Position numbers and translations under genes: made by a program
The notes under the pieces: generated by a model
The model's database searches: none
Seen by the model: the letters and a program-made list of their open reading frames with translations, nothing else
What the model was told of the DNA's origin: nothing
Shown: positions 1 through 12,016 of the stretch, piece after piece
Layout: each line of letters starts with the position of its first letter
Position numbering within the stretch: the stretch's first letter is position 1
Source of the DNA: Warburgia ugandensis
Taxonomy: Eukaryota; Streptophyta; Magnoliopsida; Canellales; Canellaceae
Length of the DNA stretch: 64,000 bases
Reading direction: 5' to 3'
Assembly: GCA_035236585.1 (NCBI GenBank)
Contig: CP141132.1
Location: forward strand, 45,511,880-45,575,879

Positions 1-2069
1 GGTTTAATGAAAGTATCAATATTAGAAGATTCTAGAGTTATTCTGGATGGAAGTATTTGAATTTTTAGAGGATAAATTGATCAAGGATTTTGATATAATT
101 ACGCGTGAACTCAAAAGGTAGAGAAGTGTAGTGTGGAGGTGATATGATAAGTTTAGTGAATTTCTTAAGATATTATAAGGATTTTCCAAAAACACAGACG
201 TTTGAGGATTTAGATGTTGTTATTAGAGAAGTCTAATTTTATTTGGAAGTATCTAATTCATAATATATGACAAGAAGTGCAGACATGGAATCTATTATGT
301 GCAACAAATCAAATGGAGAAATTAATCTAAGTTGACAAAAAGGAAGAATTTTAGTGCAAGAAAACATAAGATATAAGTAATCATATTTGGTGCACATTGA
401 ATGGTTGAAGTAAAAAGATCATGAATTTAATGCAGTTAAGGAAGATAGACATAGATTAAGTCCAAACATCAAAGATTAAGAGTATTGAATTGGATTACCA
501 AATTGGAAAATTAAACAAGATCAATTTAGTTATTTGTGTTACTAAAGGATGCAGAGGAGGTAAAATAGGGAGTAGAGTAGATTTTGAAACAATAGTGTGC
601 TAAAACTAAGTATAGTGTGGTTTAAAGAATTTTGATAATTATCATTGAAAGATTGTGTTCAATGAGGAATTAAGCTATAAAACTAGTTTTACTCCAAAAA
701 TTTTCCATCACAGGACGCTCACCTAATCGAAAACTAGAATTGTTGAAAACAAAAATTCATTAGGTCCACGATTTTTCCCAAAGAGACACTAGTTATTCTT
801 GTCAATAAGAGGATAAGTTGATAATACCTTGAAGTGTTGTTAAGCGATTGAATGGACTTATAATAAAGAATAATAAGTATATGTTCAAGATAAGTAACTC
901 ATCCAATCAATCTTCACCAATTAAGGTCTTCTTAAGGGTCAACTTAGGGCTTAGTATCTTAGATGAGGGTTAGAAGAGGAGATACCTCAAAGTCATTACT
1001 TAACAATGGATTTAAGTGCTATTACCTTAGAATAATTTCTTTAGGTTGACAAATGTTCCAACTGAATTTATAGGTCGCATTAACTAGGTATTCCAAGCAT
1101 TCTTTTAATAAATTTGTTAGTATATTAGTAAACAACACCCTAAACTATATAATACATTAAGAGGAACATCATGAATACTTATACATGAGTCTTCATTAAA
1201 GGAGGTCGACCTAGTCGTCCCTAAATTTATAATCGTGTTAGATCTAGTGATAGTTGAGGCAAAAATGTAGGAAAATATCTAAAATAGTGAAAAAATTACT
1301 GAATTTCTTAAACCTTACTAAATACTACAATAGTGTATTGAATGATTATTACCTTACTATTAATTAAGATAATAATAAGGATATAAGACAGGTATGAGGA
1401 CACATGAGAGACAAGTTTTTAGAAATTGAAGGAATCAACCATTGCACTGATACTTATGTTAGTTCCTGATAATTGAGGTTTTATGATTGTAGATGAGGTC
1501 TTTGATAAATAATTGAAGAGAGTGCTGATTTGGGATAAGAAAAGAGAAAATATGCTTCCAAGAGGTGAAAAGAAGTAGCTTGATATAGGCAAAGTGGTAA
1601 CAAAGTAAAGCACTCACTGCTAAAACCTAGTAGTAACATCCTGCGACGATTCATTCGATTAGGAGGTTCAATGCATTTCAAAACCCTCCTCCTCATTTAG
1701 ATTCCTACACAAAAACTTGCAGACAAATAATGTTGAGACACAAGCTTTGATTGAGGAATCAAGTTTCACATGAAAAGTGAAATATAATATTTGAATACAG
1801 TGAAGATTCTAAGGTCCACAATTGTAAATATTAATAATAATAAAATGTTAAAGATGGAAAACATGATTGTTCGAGGGAGGTATTAAAGATTTGAAATAGA
1901 ATGAAAGAACAAGTAAGATTTCTTAGGTGAAACGTTCATTGTGAAATCATTTAATTAAAATTTTGAAAATTCAAATTGATGCTAAAGTAAGAAAGACATG
2001 TGCATAATTATTTGAGAAATGACATAGAAAGAATTTTCGAGGATGGAAATTCCTTTAAGGGGGAAAGGA
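1..2069 (+). mobile_element. Element A: decayed internal 3' region of a Ty3/gypsy retrotransposon
   Basis: No open frame of useful length and no recognisable pol motif survives. The assignment rests on the last 50 bases: a block reading TTTTCGAGGATGGAAATTCC, then a purine run (AAGGGGGAAAGGA), then TGTAATAACCC. The intact end of element B in this window (39220-39265) has the same arrangement: end of pol, FRGRN-like sequence, polypurine tract, LTR start. This stretch is therefore read as the degenerate end of the internal region just before the 3' LTR. The rest of the element would lie left of the window. Confidence 0.5.
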
Positions 2070-5000
2070 TGTAATAACCCTAATATTTAAAGCTTATTTT
2101 ATGTAATTTTTATTACAAAGAAGGATAAATAGACTTTTTAGTTTTGAAATTCCAAAAAATGAGATTTTTATAAAATCAAAATAAAGTAATGAAACCATAA
2201 TAATTGGATTGTACTCTAAAAATGGAATCCAATGATACTAAGAATAGTAAAAACGGAGTTCAAACAAGAAAGTTACATGCTTTTTAATAGTAGGGGCATT
2301 TTAGTAATTTTTCAAATGGGCCCCATTAATATGTTTTAAAACAAAAAAGTGCCTAAAATGGAGAGTGCATTTTTTATAATGACATCCCCTATGACAGATC
2401 TCCCACCTATCACCCCATGCTTTCTTCCCTCTTCCCTTCTTGTAGTGCAGACCATCATGTCCAACAATGGTGTGATGGAGCACACCACCATCATGCACCT
2501 GCCAGCGAGAAGGGCAAACCACCAATGTTAAAGGGTACCTCCCACTCCTTTGCACTACGTCTCCCACTTTCTCTCCCTCTAGCTCCATCTCCCCCTATTT
2601 CTCCGTTACTGCTGTCGCTCAGGACAAGCCGCCTGTGACACACCCATGCACCCCTACCCCTAACCATTCTCTTTCTCTCTCTCTCTCTCTATCTCCCACT
2701 TCTCCTTTCCCGTTAAGTGCTATACAGGGCAGCTAGTCGGCAAGACCAACTACCCCCAGCCTCCCTCTCGATTTCCTCCTTTCCTTCTCCCTCTTCTTTG
2801 ACAACTAGCACTAGAGCTGGCCATGCCCAATCCAGCCCCCAGATTTTCCCCTCTCCGATTTGCCATCAGCAAGCTACTGTTTGTTGAAACAAACACCCTA
2901 TCTCCCTCCAATCTCTTAGTGGCTCACCATCGATGACCCACATGGCACACAACCACCCTATTCCTCTCCATTGTCCGGCCATCAATATAGCACCACCTCC
3001 CCCTAGTTTTCCCTGTCTTTGGCACCGAAAGAAAAACCCCCGACTGCTCAACCTTCCCACCACAGGACCCAAGTACTCCCCCTCTTCTTCATTCCAATTG
3101 CATTTACTAGCCTGGTGACCCATCAGTGAATGAATCTAACTGGCTCGGATGGGAAGCATGGCAAGATAGTTCGGATGGAAAATTTGAGTTGTGTGATGAA
3201 ATCATGAAGCCTAAAAACGCTAGGATCTATTAAAACAGTAATTATCTAATGATCATACCAGAGATGTTAACATAAAAGGAATAATCAGTCAAACCATTCC
3301 TATCTGGACAGTGACTGAGATGTGTCTTACAGACACACGACAAGAATGCACACCCTTGGTGTATGTGCTGCACATGCGGCATGGTCGCCAACTGACCTGG
3401 ACGTCAATGCATCCTAGGAACAGGACACACTTCGGTGCATTCTAGAGACTAGTATGCACCGAGCATTTCAGAATGTATGTTACATTCAAGTGTGTCCTGG
3501 TCACCCTGCCTTAATTCCTATTTTGTCTAGAATTGATCTGAACCATTGAAAATTTGTTTAAAAATTAGATTTTCAATTTAGAAAGTAATATAACTCCAAA
3601 TTTTGATTCAAGACATCCATTGGATTCCTCTCAATAATGAGAACATAATTATGTGATAAAATACAAGATCAGAACATATCTTAAACTGATCCAAACCCAA
3701 AATTCAATGAATAACTTAGATCCATTAGATCAAAAGTGATCAAACCTTATAATTTGATTGAATGATTTAGAAAAGTAAATAGATTGATTTAATAGTTAGA
3801 TCATCCAAATAAATTTGAATGTTGATATGAACCATTGAATAAAATGAAAATCATGGATCTAATCAATCAAAATGAGATTTGACCATCCATTATCATCTAG
3901 TCCTTGATCTAACATCAAATATTAGATCCATGATCAAATCCACAAACTTCCAAATGATCCAACTATTAATCAATCACCAAAACTCAAATTTGCTACTGAT
4001 ATGACCTATTTATCTTGATCTAACCATAATTGGCCACTAGATGCTAGATCTACAACACTCCATCCTTTTATGATGTTGTAACCCATGATCTACTTCCTAA
4101 CACCTAGATCAACCACCAATTTGAGCTTCCATTTACATTTTCCCTTAGATCTAGAACTTAGTTTGAGTCATTCATTCTCAAAATTTTGACCAAAGGCAAC
4201 CAAACCTGATCAATCCATGTCAGACACAACGTCATAATGGATTTTAGTAATTAGAGGTAACACCACTACAGAGTCTTATTTAAATTAGATAAATTTCATT
4301 TTATCATAGTTATGCCTAATAAATGGTAGAAAATTTACAAAATCAACAAGATTAGAATGGGTTAAACCTAAATAAGACCAATTGAACTATTTGTGTTATT
4401 TATTAGATAAGTCTAACTATTAGATTATTCTAATGACCCTTAGATTCGAGGATCTGATGTTAGGATGACTTGGAATGATTGATCTAACTGATCAGAATTT
4501 AATGTTATCATTAGATCAATAGATCAAGCACTGAGATATGAAAAAAAAAAAAAAAAACTATCTATATGTCTAAGATTAATAGGAATTGAGAATAATTAGA
4601 TGATCTAGACAGTTGATCTTTAATCAATGGCCAAGATTTGATATTATAACAAAAATAAAGCGGAATATGTATGACCACAAAAATGGTAAGGGCAGGATCA
4701 CCATGTTAATGGGGATCAAAGGCCCAAATAAGTCACAATTGAGAAATTGTATATAAGATTATGACATTGTAGTGTACATATGTATTGATAGAGGCAATCA
4801 CTAGTATGAACTGAGCCTATTGAGCATTCTAATGTCTGGGATAATCGTGTTTGAGGTAGGTAGTTTTAACATCTATTTGCCATTGGGATTTTGAGCATAT
4901 AATTAGCTTTACTAAAATATGTAGATTTTAAATAATCAAATCATTTGATTAACATGCTTTCGATTTGAGATTACTTGACTATCATAAAATAGATATTTTG

Positions 5001-5360
5001 TCATGCTGCATTACTTTAGTTTTTACAGAATGTAATATTTGCAAATGAGGCATGTGAGTTATATATATATATATATATGTACCTTCATAACCATGATGCG
5101 TACTTTTATGTTAAAAATGAAAATGATGTTGCTCATTGTATTACATGCAGTTGTATGTTTTGAAAGAAATGATTATACTTGAAATTGCATCAATCCCACG
5201 CTTTAAGATGAGTTGCAGAAATGCATGATTTTGCATGAGTTATATGTTATAGGATTTAATGACATTTAGATTGAAATATATGTTTTTTCAGGCTAATGAG
5301 CTTGGTGGGCAGCATTGTGCTAAGAGGTTGTTGTGGGTTTGGCCTACCAACCTTTATCCA

Positions 5361-7225
5361 TGTTAAGTGTTCATTTTTGGCTAAAAGACCCTTAGTTTAA
5401 CATTCAATTAGATCATCTAACCATTCAAAATTACAAAATTTAGCTTGATTCTTAATTTAGCTCAAATTGACCATCTAAACCTTAATTTCTCAAAATCAAC
5501 AGTTAGATGATCATTAGAGTTTTTAGATGATTAATGTGCGGTTTAGATTATTTTAATTTAGTATTTTTCTTTTTCAGATCAACTAAAAGGCATGGATGGT
5601 TATGGATCAATGTTACAGATTATCCCTCAAGGATCAACGGTGCAGATTAGTGAAGAGCAAGAAGGTTACCTAATCAAAGAGGACTCCTAATTGGAAGAGT
5701 TGTAATTGAAAAGATGGGAAGAAGAGCAGTTTGTCAGAGTAAAAGAAGGAAGGAGGTGGAGGTAGATTAGGAAAAAAAATGTATAAGGAGGGGAACCGTG
5801 GAGAGCTTTAGGAGGGTGCTTGTTTTGGAAGTTTTTTAGAGTTATTTTAGTTATCTTGTTACTTTCCTCTTCCTTGTTTTTTTAATTTATTTTCCATTGT
5901 TTACTTGTCTCTCTTTCACATTAATAGCCCTCTCTTACCTCACATCACCACTTCTTTTCTTCACAGTACGTTGCCTGTTTCAGTTGAACCGCACTCCTCC
6001 TCATCGTTTTCCTTCATTCACCACACACCCCACCCCACCCCATCTCTTCTTTTCTAATTCATCTCACGTTCTTCTTCATCTTCCTCGAAAGACACATCTT
6101 CTTTATTGTTTTCTTCTCAACGCACCAAACCATCACCGGTCTTCCCAGGTCACAAACCCCATCTCTCTCCGTATCACCACACCCCTGTTTGTAGCCCTTC
6201 TCACCAGACCTTTTCTTTTCTCTTTGTCTCGCAATCCCCATCTATTTTTCTCTTCTAGTCGTCCTTTTCTCCCCATCGTTTTCACCAGCCAGGGCACCCA
6301 GATCATTTGCTTCCAGTACCTACCAGCTCAAAACTCCCTTATTCCCTCATAAAACACATATCACCGGATCCGACATGAGCCCAATGCACTCCTCTGCCTT
6401 TACCGCACTGGCCAGGCATGAGCCAGATCAGAACCAGATGGCCCAGGCATCCTCTCAAGTGGCATCGTCCTCCCCTACCCTGAACCAAACGACACCTAAA
6501 AAAAGGCATCGTTTTTTTCTTCTTCTTTTTTCACCGAAAGAGCCCTCCACCGGCCATCTAAACTGGACCAGAACCGGCTCTCTCTCTCATTCATCTTCTC
6601 TTGTTTCGTCGAGTTCTGGTTCAAACGCTATCAACCCCCTTCTCCAGCTTCTCTAAGTCACCGAACATCCTAGGGAAGGAAACCCAAGTCAGGTTTCCCC
6701 TCCCGCGCCTTTTTTTACTCCCTCCTTCTCCCTTCTTCTTTCTTCCTTCTTCCCCATCTCCTTCTCTGGTTTTCTCCTCATCGTTTTCATCTGGTTTTCG
6801 TTTAAAACCAAAAATCCTAAAAATTTCCAATTCTGCCCTTGGACGATCTCATTAATTCCATCTCTATCCTCACTTTAATTACGTCTGTATCCCCATTTTA
6901 ATTCCTTCTGAATCCTTGATTTATTTAAAGATGTGTCCCTAAATATTCTAGTTTTTCCTTATCCATGTTCTACCTATACAGGGACAGTGATATCCATGGC
7001 CGTTTGTTTAATGCTATTTTCTATTTTCTTGGTTTTAGAAATTCTGTAAATTGCAGCAGTTGAATAAATTTGAATTTTATTTCTGTTATGTTTGTTAGTT
7101 TTATTATTATTTTTAATTGAATTTTATTAAAAACTCCAAAATTCTAAAGCGACTCCCTGTGGAATCAACTCGTATTTGCATAGCTATACTACAATAGCTC
7201 GTGCACTTGCGAAAAACATCAAACA
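5361..7225 (+). repeat. Element C 5' LTR
   Basis: Starts TGTTAAGTG directly after TSD ATCCA and ends ACATCAAACA six bases before the primer site. The final 577 bases are duplicated at 9161-9744. A pyrimidine-rich stretch (5860-6800) produces a 151-codon frame that is judged non-coding. The 5' boundary is inferred from the TSD and TG, because the other LTR lacks this part. Confidence 0.6.
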
Positions 7226-7231
7226 AGTTTT

Positions 7232-7249
7232 TGGCACCGTTGCTGGGGA
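7232..7249 (+). other. Element C primer-binding site (tRNA-Asp type)
   Basis: TGGCACCGTTGCTGGGGA lies six bases after the LTR end. It differs by two bases from the TGGCGCCGTTGCCGGGGA site, complementary to a tRNA-Asp 3' end, that Tat/Athila-type plant retroelements use. Confidence 0.8.
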
Positions 7250-7976
7250 CTTGCAAAGGAGTTTTTATAAAGTTTAATTGAAAATTCCAAAAAAAATTTA
7301 AAAAATAGAAAAATCTAGAAAAATAAAAAATATTAGGAATTGTAGTTTAAGTAATTTTAGGTGCATTTTTGATTTTTTTTAATTACATAACTGCCTCAAT
7401 TCCTGAAATTGGTACTTATTTCTAAATTTTCTTTTTCAAGGAAATAGGAAAATGGAGAAAATTGAAAAGAAAATCTTCATCAACATGGAAATTTCCTTGA
7501 TTTCCTAGATTAGGATTTTTTTTTCCTTTTGAGTGAAGCTTGTAGTGAGGATCCTTGTAAATTTCAATTTCTATTTTCATTTTAAAGGGTTGTAATAATA
7601 CATGGCAAGTGTGGGATAAGGTGGCCCACATTTGATCTTCATCAAAAACCCCATTGTAAGTTTCCTCACTTATTTAAATTCCTAGATTAGCATTGCATTT
7701 AGAGTAAATTTGAATTGTTTGGTAGTATAAATCATATAGAAAGCATCCTTTTATAATTGTTGCATTTTTAGGTTTTGCATTAGTTTATCACTTTTATTTG
7801 CATTTTAGGAAACGGTTAATGCTTTAAGGTGATATATATGCTGATCGAACTGCCATGGAGTGTGGAATTCATTAGTAAGGGCACCCTACCCCCATAAGAT
7901 CAAGGGTGGATTTCATCACCACTCCTTGGTCCACCTAGGATAATCACCTCAAGCGCGCTACCCTATCCTTCAATTC

Positions 7977-8260
7977 AAATTAAAATCAATTAGAAGAGAC
8001 CTATAGGGCTATCACATGCTCGTAGGACCCTCTTACTAAGACTTGATTTATTGTCACTCTAGTGGCTTTTGAGCACTATGGTTATTGAGGGTTGTCTAAT
8101 AGATCCTCGCTCTTCCCTCACCTCCTGTTGACGTTTATGAGGTCTAAACGCCTCCTTACAGGAGGGTTGTATAAATCACCTTGCGAAGAACCTAACTGGT
8201 AAGCAATAATCAAGTCTAAAGGAGAGGAGGAGCGCTAGAGTAGGCTAATTAAAAGCATTG
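7977..8260 (+). repeat. Sequence module shared with element B and D LTRs
   Basis: From AAAATCAATTAGAAG to about AACTGGTAAGCA this leader of element C aligns with the LTRs of B (17090-17345 and 41690-41945) and D (28685-28841 joined to 36916-37010). Shared landmarks are CACTCTAGTG, GTGGTTA-like followed by GGTTGTCTAATAGA, CTCGCTCTTCCC, AGGTCTAAACGCCTCCTTACA and AACTGGTAAG. No coding sense was recognised. Confidence 0.75.
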
Positions 8261-8438
8261 TCCCCACACAAATTCAAGAAAATCAATATGCTTCTTATTA
8301 ACCTCCAGGATTATATTGTGTCCTTTGTTTGTGCATCTTTCTAGGAAGTTAGATTGCATCATGTAGGTTAGTTTTCATCTTGTAAAAAAAAAGAAAAAAA
8401 AGGAGCCTATCAAGAAGGTGATAAATTTCATAGATTAG

Positions 8439-9185
8439 ATGGATCGATTAGATCTTATGGAAAGTCAATTGCTTAGGCTAATAGCTTCTAGGCAAGTTGC
8501 ACCACAGCCTCAATACCATAATAACTATACTTATTCTGAGCATCCATATTCCACTCCTTCCTAGCCCCCATCGAGCTCCACATACAATGAATACTATCAA
8601 GAGCCAGTGGATGCACCTAATGCATTCACATACCCTAGTAATTTTTATTCTGAGACAAATTATCAAGACTCTAATGGATGGGCTAGGCATCATGAACAAC
8701 CATGGTCTCAAGATTACCAATATCAGGAAGAACCACAATGGTCTCACCCTAGTCAGTACTACCATGATTATTCAAAATATGAGAGTCAACCATCATGTGT
8801 TCAGCCTGCTCAGTCCTTTTTCAGTACCCCAATGCCACAAGAATACCAATCCTATGAGTCATTTCCTCTACGGGAAGAACCACAATTAGAAGAAAATATG
8901 CAACATATGTGTGAAATAATAGCACAAGGGAATGAGGAAATAAGACAAATGATGGAGGATTTCACTGAGGAAATAAATCGAGGGAGGGACGAATTTGAGG
9001 AAACCCTGAAACAAATTAGGGGGAATATAGAGCCATTTCTTCTTGACACTAGGATAGATATTTCCTATGATCCTTATGAATCACAAAGTCTACAACCATC
9101 CTTAGAAATCTCCAATTTCAATATACTTGAGCCATGTCCTAATTCTAATAATGATGAGACTTCTCTAAGTCACCAGACATCCTAG
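8439..9185 (+). pseudogene. gag-like frame of element C (one nonsense codon)
   Basis: A single frame of 249 codons runs from ATG 8439 to the stop ending at 9185, broken only by TAG at 8562-8564 (codon 42, one base from CAG). The N-terminus is short and leucine-rich. The middle (about residues 28-140) is very rich in Tyr, Gln, Ser, Pro and Glu. Residues about 150-200 (EENMQHMCEIIAQGNEEIR onward) look like an amphipathic coiled coil of Glu, Arg and Met. This resembles the gag-only proteins of plant TR-GAG elements; no zinc knuckle or protease was seen. The last codons run into the truncated 3' LTR, so the natural C-terminus was probably lost in the deletion that removed the LTR start. Confidence 0.6.
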
Positions 9186-9744
9186 GGAAGGAAACCCAAG
9201 TTGGGTTTCCCCTCTTGCGCCTTTTTTTCCTCCCTCCTTCTTCTCCATTCTTCCTTCTTCCCCATCTCCTTCTCTGGTTTTCTCCTCATCATTTTCATAT
9301 GGATTTCGTTTAAAACCAGAAATCCTAAAAAATTCAATTCTGCCCTTGGACGATCTCATTAATTCCATCTCTATCCTCACTTTAATTACGTCTGTATCCC
9401 TGTTTCAATTCCATTTGAGTCCTTACTTTATTTATAGATGTGTCCCTGAATATTTTGGTTTTTCCTTATCCATGTTCTACCTATCTAGGGACAATGATAT
9501 ACAAGGCTATTTGTTTAGTGTTATTTTCTATTTTCTTGGATTTAGAAATTCTGTAAATTGCAGCAGTTGAATAAATCTGAATTTTATTTTATTGTCATTT
9601 TATTTCTGTTATATTTGTTAGTTTTATTTTTTTAATTGAATTTTATTAAAAAATCCAAAATTCTAAAGCATGTCCTTGTGGGATTGACCTGTATTTGCAT
9701 AGTTATACTACAATTGCTCATGCACTTGAGGACAACATCAAACA
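9161..9744 (+). repeat. Element C 3' LTR, 5'-truncated
   Basis: Direct copy of 6649-7225, beginning at the shared CTTCTCTAAGTCACC and ending ACATCAAACA before TSD ATCCA. The expected first 1.3 kb is absent and the sequence passes directly from the gag-like frame into mid-LTR, which indicates a deletion. Confidence 0.75.
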
Positions 9745-10863
9745 ATCCATTAAAGGTGGTAGGTATCCATGCCCAAAGAGGCACCTGTTCCTCTTGACTG
9801 TTGTGGTAGGAAAACAATCACATAAGGTGTTCATGGTACCCTTTTTAAGACATATCCACAATCATCATGGAGATTGTAGTGGCTAGTCTCTAGATACCAG
9901 TGACACACAATTTTATTTAGCTAGTTGTGAGCATAGTGTTTCATGAGATTTATATTTTGTGATACTATGTATGATGAGATTGTTGACGGTCTTAAGATGA
10001 GTACTCATGACCAATCGACTAATGTTGTCGATTTGGGATTATCGACATTTGTGGTTTAACCGATTACTATTTTAATATTTTAGGCATCTTATGGCATTTG
10101 ATTTATAATGTTAGATGATGGATCTTTCACATAGTTTAAAAGTTATACACACATGTGATTTTATGATATATTATAAATTACAATCTATGTGAGATTACCA
10201 TGAGGATTCAATCATTTGAAAAACATACATTTAAAATCATGTATGTTTTATGTTGATATTATATAAAAAAATTTAACATGAAACTGCATACTGAGATTGA
10301 AATGTGGTTTTAAATTATGTTTCCTATCTTTAATTTGATCATTATATTCTTTAGAACTACGTCAAACATGATTTGAAATATTGCTTAGAATTGGATTTCA
10401 AAAATTGGTATAATAGATGTCAAACTACCTACACAAGCGTAAGCTTACTGAGATATTGTAAATTGTTTACAATATCTTAGGTCTTTGAAGAATTTGAGTT
10501 GAGGAAGAGAAAATTGAGGTAGACGCAAATATAGATGAAGACAATAGCATAACAGATTGTAATCAATATAAGTATATGACATCCTTTTTAGGTATGTATA
10601 TGATTATTACAATTAGACTGTGAGCTATAACTGGCTAGATTTGGGATGCATGTATTTCTATTTTAATTTTATAATTAGAAAAAAATTCTAGTTATTTTGT
10701 TCTCTCAAAAGTAAATGACACTCGAGGTTTTCAAAATAAATTTAAAAGAAAAATATTCTTCCACTGCATTGTTTTTATAAAATTGTTTTCAAATAGGGAT
10801 TGATCCTGCATTGGAAAATAAGTTTTGCATTTAAAAATGCATATGAAAACCCTATTCATCACG

Positions 10864-10944
10864 CCAACAAAAATGGAAACCACTTGTGTTTTGATATTTT
10901 TTGCATGTTTTGCTAGGGACTAGCAAAAATCCTAGTAGGAGGTA
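10864..10944 (+). mobile_element. Element H internal remnant with polypurine tract
   Basis: A GCTAGGGACTAGCAAAAA block followed by AGTAGGAGGTA and then TGATAAGTG is the usual layout just before the 3' LTR of Tat/Athila-like plant elements. Only about 80 bases lie between the end of LTR A and the start of LTR H, so element A probably landed inside the interior of element H. Confidence 0.5.
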
Positions 10945-12007
10945 TGATAAGTGTTATAACTTAAAGTGTTAAATTAGGGTTTTTAGCCAAAATTTTGTAT
11001 TACATGCATTTTTGACCTAATAGTTCAAAAATGTAATATTTTCTAGGTTCAGAGGCTAATCTAAAGTATGTGAATCATCATATTGTTATAATATCTAATT
11101 AGTTTTTCTTTGTAGGTGTTGAAAAGGTGATCCAAAGGTTGAAATTGAGAATGATAAGAAATGAAGATTAAGATTAAGAGATCAAGCCAAAGCCCAATTG
11201 ATATCAATCAAAGGTGTGTTTAAGGTTTAAGACTATCCTAATGCAAGCAAGAAGCAATTGGAGAAGCAAAAGGTGGCTAGAAATGGACCCAAACCCAAGC
11301 CATAGATTTCCACCACCTTTTTATGGGACCATTCAAGTCACTTATCCATCAAAACCATGAAAAAGGGTGATAAGACATCTGAGCTACTCAAGCCTTGAAG
11401 ACAATCATTGAAGCCACTTGGCCACTAAGGAATTGTAATAACCCAATTTTTGTAATTGTTTGAGAAAATCAATAAAGTTTGAGTTTCAGAAATCCTGGGC
11501 CGTAATATTAGGGTTATTTAGAATGTACTTCTTATAGAAGTATAATCAAGGGATAAGACATATAATTAAAATTGAACTCAACAAACCCTTCAGAATGATT
11601 GTAAGCACGACAAATTCTGAATACAGATGAAAAATCCTTAATTTCTTTATTTTATGGACAAAAGGGTAAAATAGTAATTTTACCCATAATCGAGATATGA
11701 GACATCAAAATTTAGAATGTGCTGAGAAATACGAATCCAACGCCACTAAGTAGGCTCAATTCTGAGATCATGGGAATAAACCCTAATTTTTATACATAAA
11801 GGGAAAAAATGGTCTTTTTACACTATGTGGGGCCCACAAGGGACCTAAAAAGGAATCCAATGCTCATCCCATGTGAAATCATGGGTCAAACCCCTACCAG
11901 ATGGTAGTGGAGAAAAAGGTGGAGGTGGAGAATCCAATGCTAAGTAAATAATATAAAAAATAAACCATAATCATTACACATAATCATGAAAGAAAGACCC
12001 AAAATGC

Positions 12008-12016
12008 CTATAAATA
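12008..12016 (+). promoter_or_regulatory. TATA box of element B 5' LTR
   Basis: CTATAAATA within AAAATGCCTATAAATACA; the same block is kept in the B 3' LTR (39601-39609) and in solo LTR D (26887-26895). Transcription would start about 30 bases downstream. Confidence 0.65.

Larger units (their letters stand above)
5361..9744 (+). mobile_element. Element C: non-autonomous LTR retrotransposon (TR-GAG/TRIM-like)
   Basis: Two direct repeats flank a short interior: 6649-7225 matches 9161-9744 nearly base for base. The left repeat is followed by a tRNA-Asp-type primer site. The 5-base TSD ATCCA lies at 5356-5360 and 9745-9749; the left copy is followed by TG and the right copy is preceded by CA. 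Taken together these put the 5' LTR at 5361-7225 (about 1.87 kb) and show that the 3' LTR has lost about 1.3 kb of its start. The interior has one gag-like frame and no protease, RT or integrase, so movement would have needed enzymes from elsewhere. The primer-site type fits the Tat/Athila side of Ty3/gypsy. Element C sits inside the LTR of element A. Confidence 0.75.
2070..10863 (+). mobile_element. Element A 3' LTR, interrupted by element C
   Basis: It starts TGTAATAACCC directly after a polypurine tract. The right end (10705-10863) closely resembles the 3' end of the E/F-family LTR: shared TGACACTCG(A/G)GGTTTTCAAAA, a C-rich TGCATTGxTTTTTATAAAA block and a terminal AAAACCC...TCATCAC. The last base is G where CA is expected. 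Excluding element C and one TSD the LTR is about 4.4 kb, similar to the other long LTRs here. It carries the 12-bp stem-loop (10451-10477) also seen in B. Low-complexity tracts inside are a CT run near 2672-2692, poly-A near 4541-4557 and a TA run near 5060-5078. Several 60-95 codon frames at 2300-3120 look like chance frames in pyrimidine-rich DNA. Confidence 0.65.

Noticed and set aside
5897..6352. 151-codon plus-strand frame in the element C LTR
   Set aside because: Lies in a strongly pyrimidine-rich stretch (CTTCTTC), giving a low-complexity Ser/Pro/Leu/Phe sequence with no domain; it lies in an LTR.
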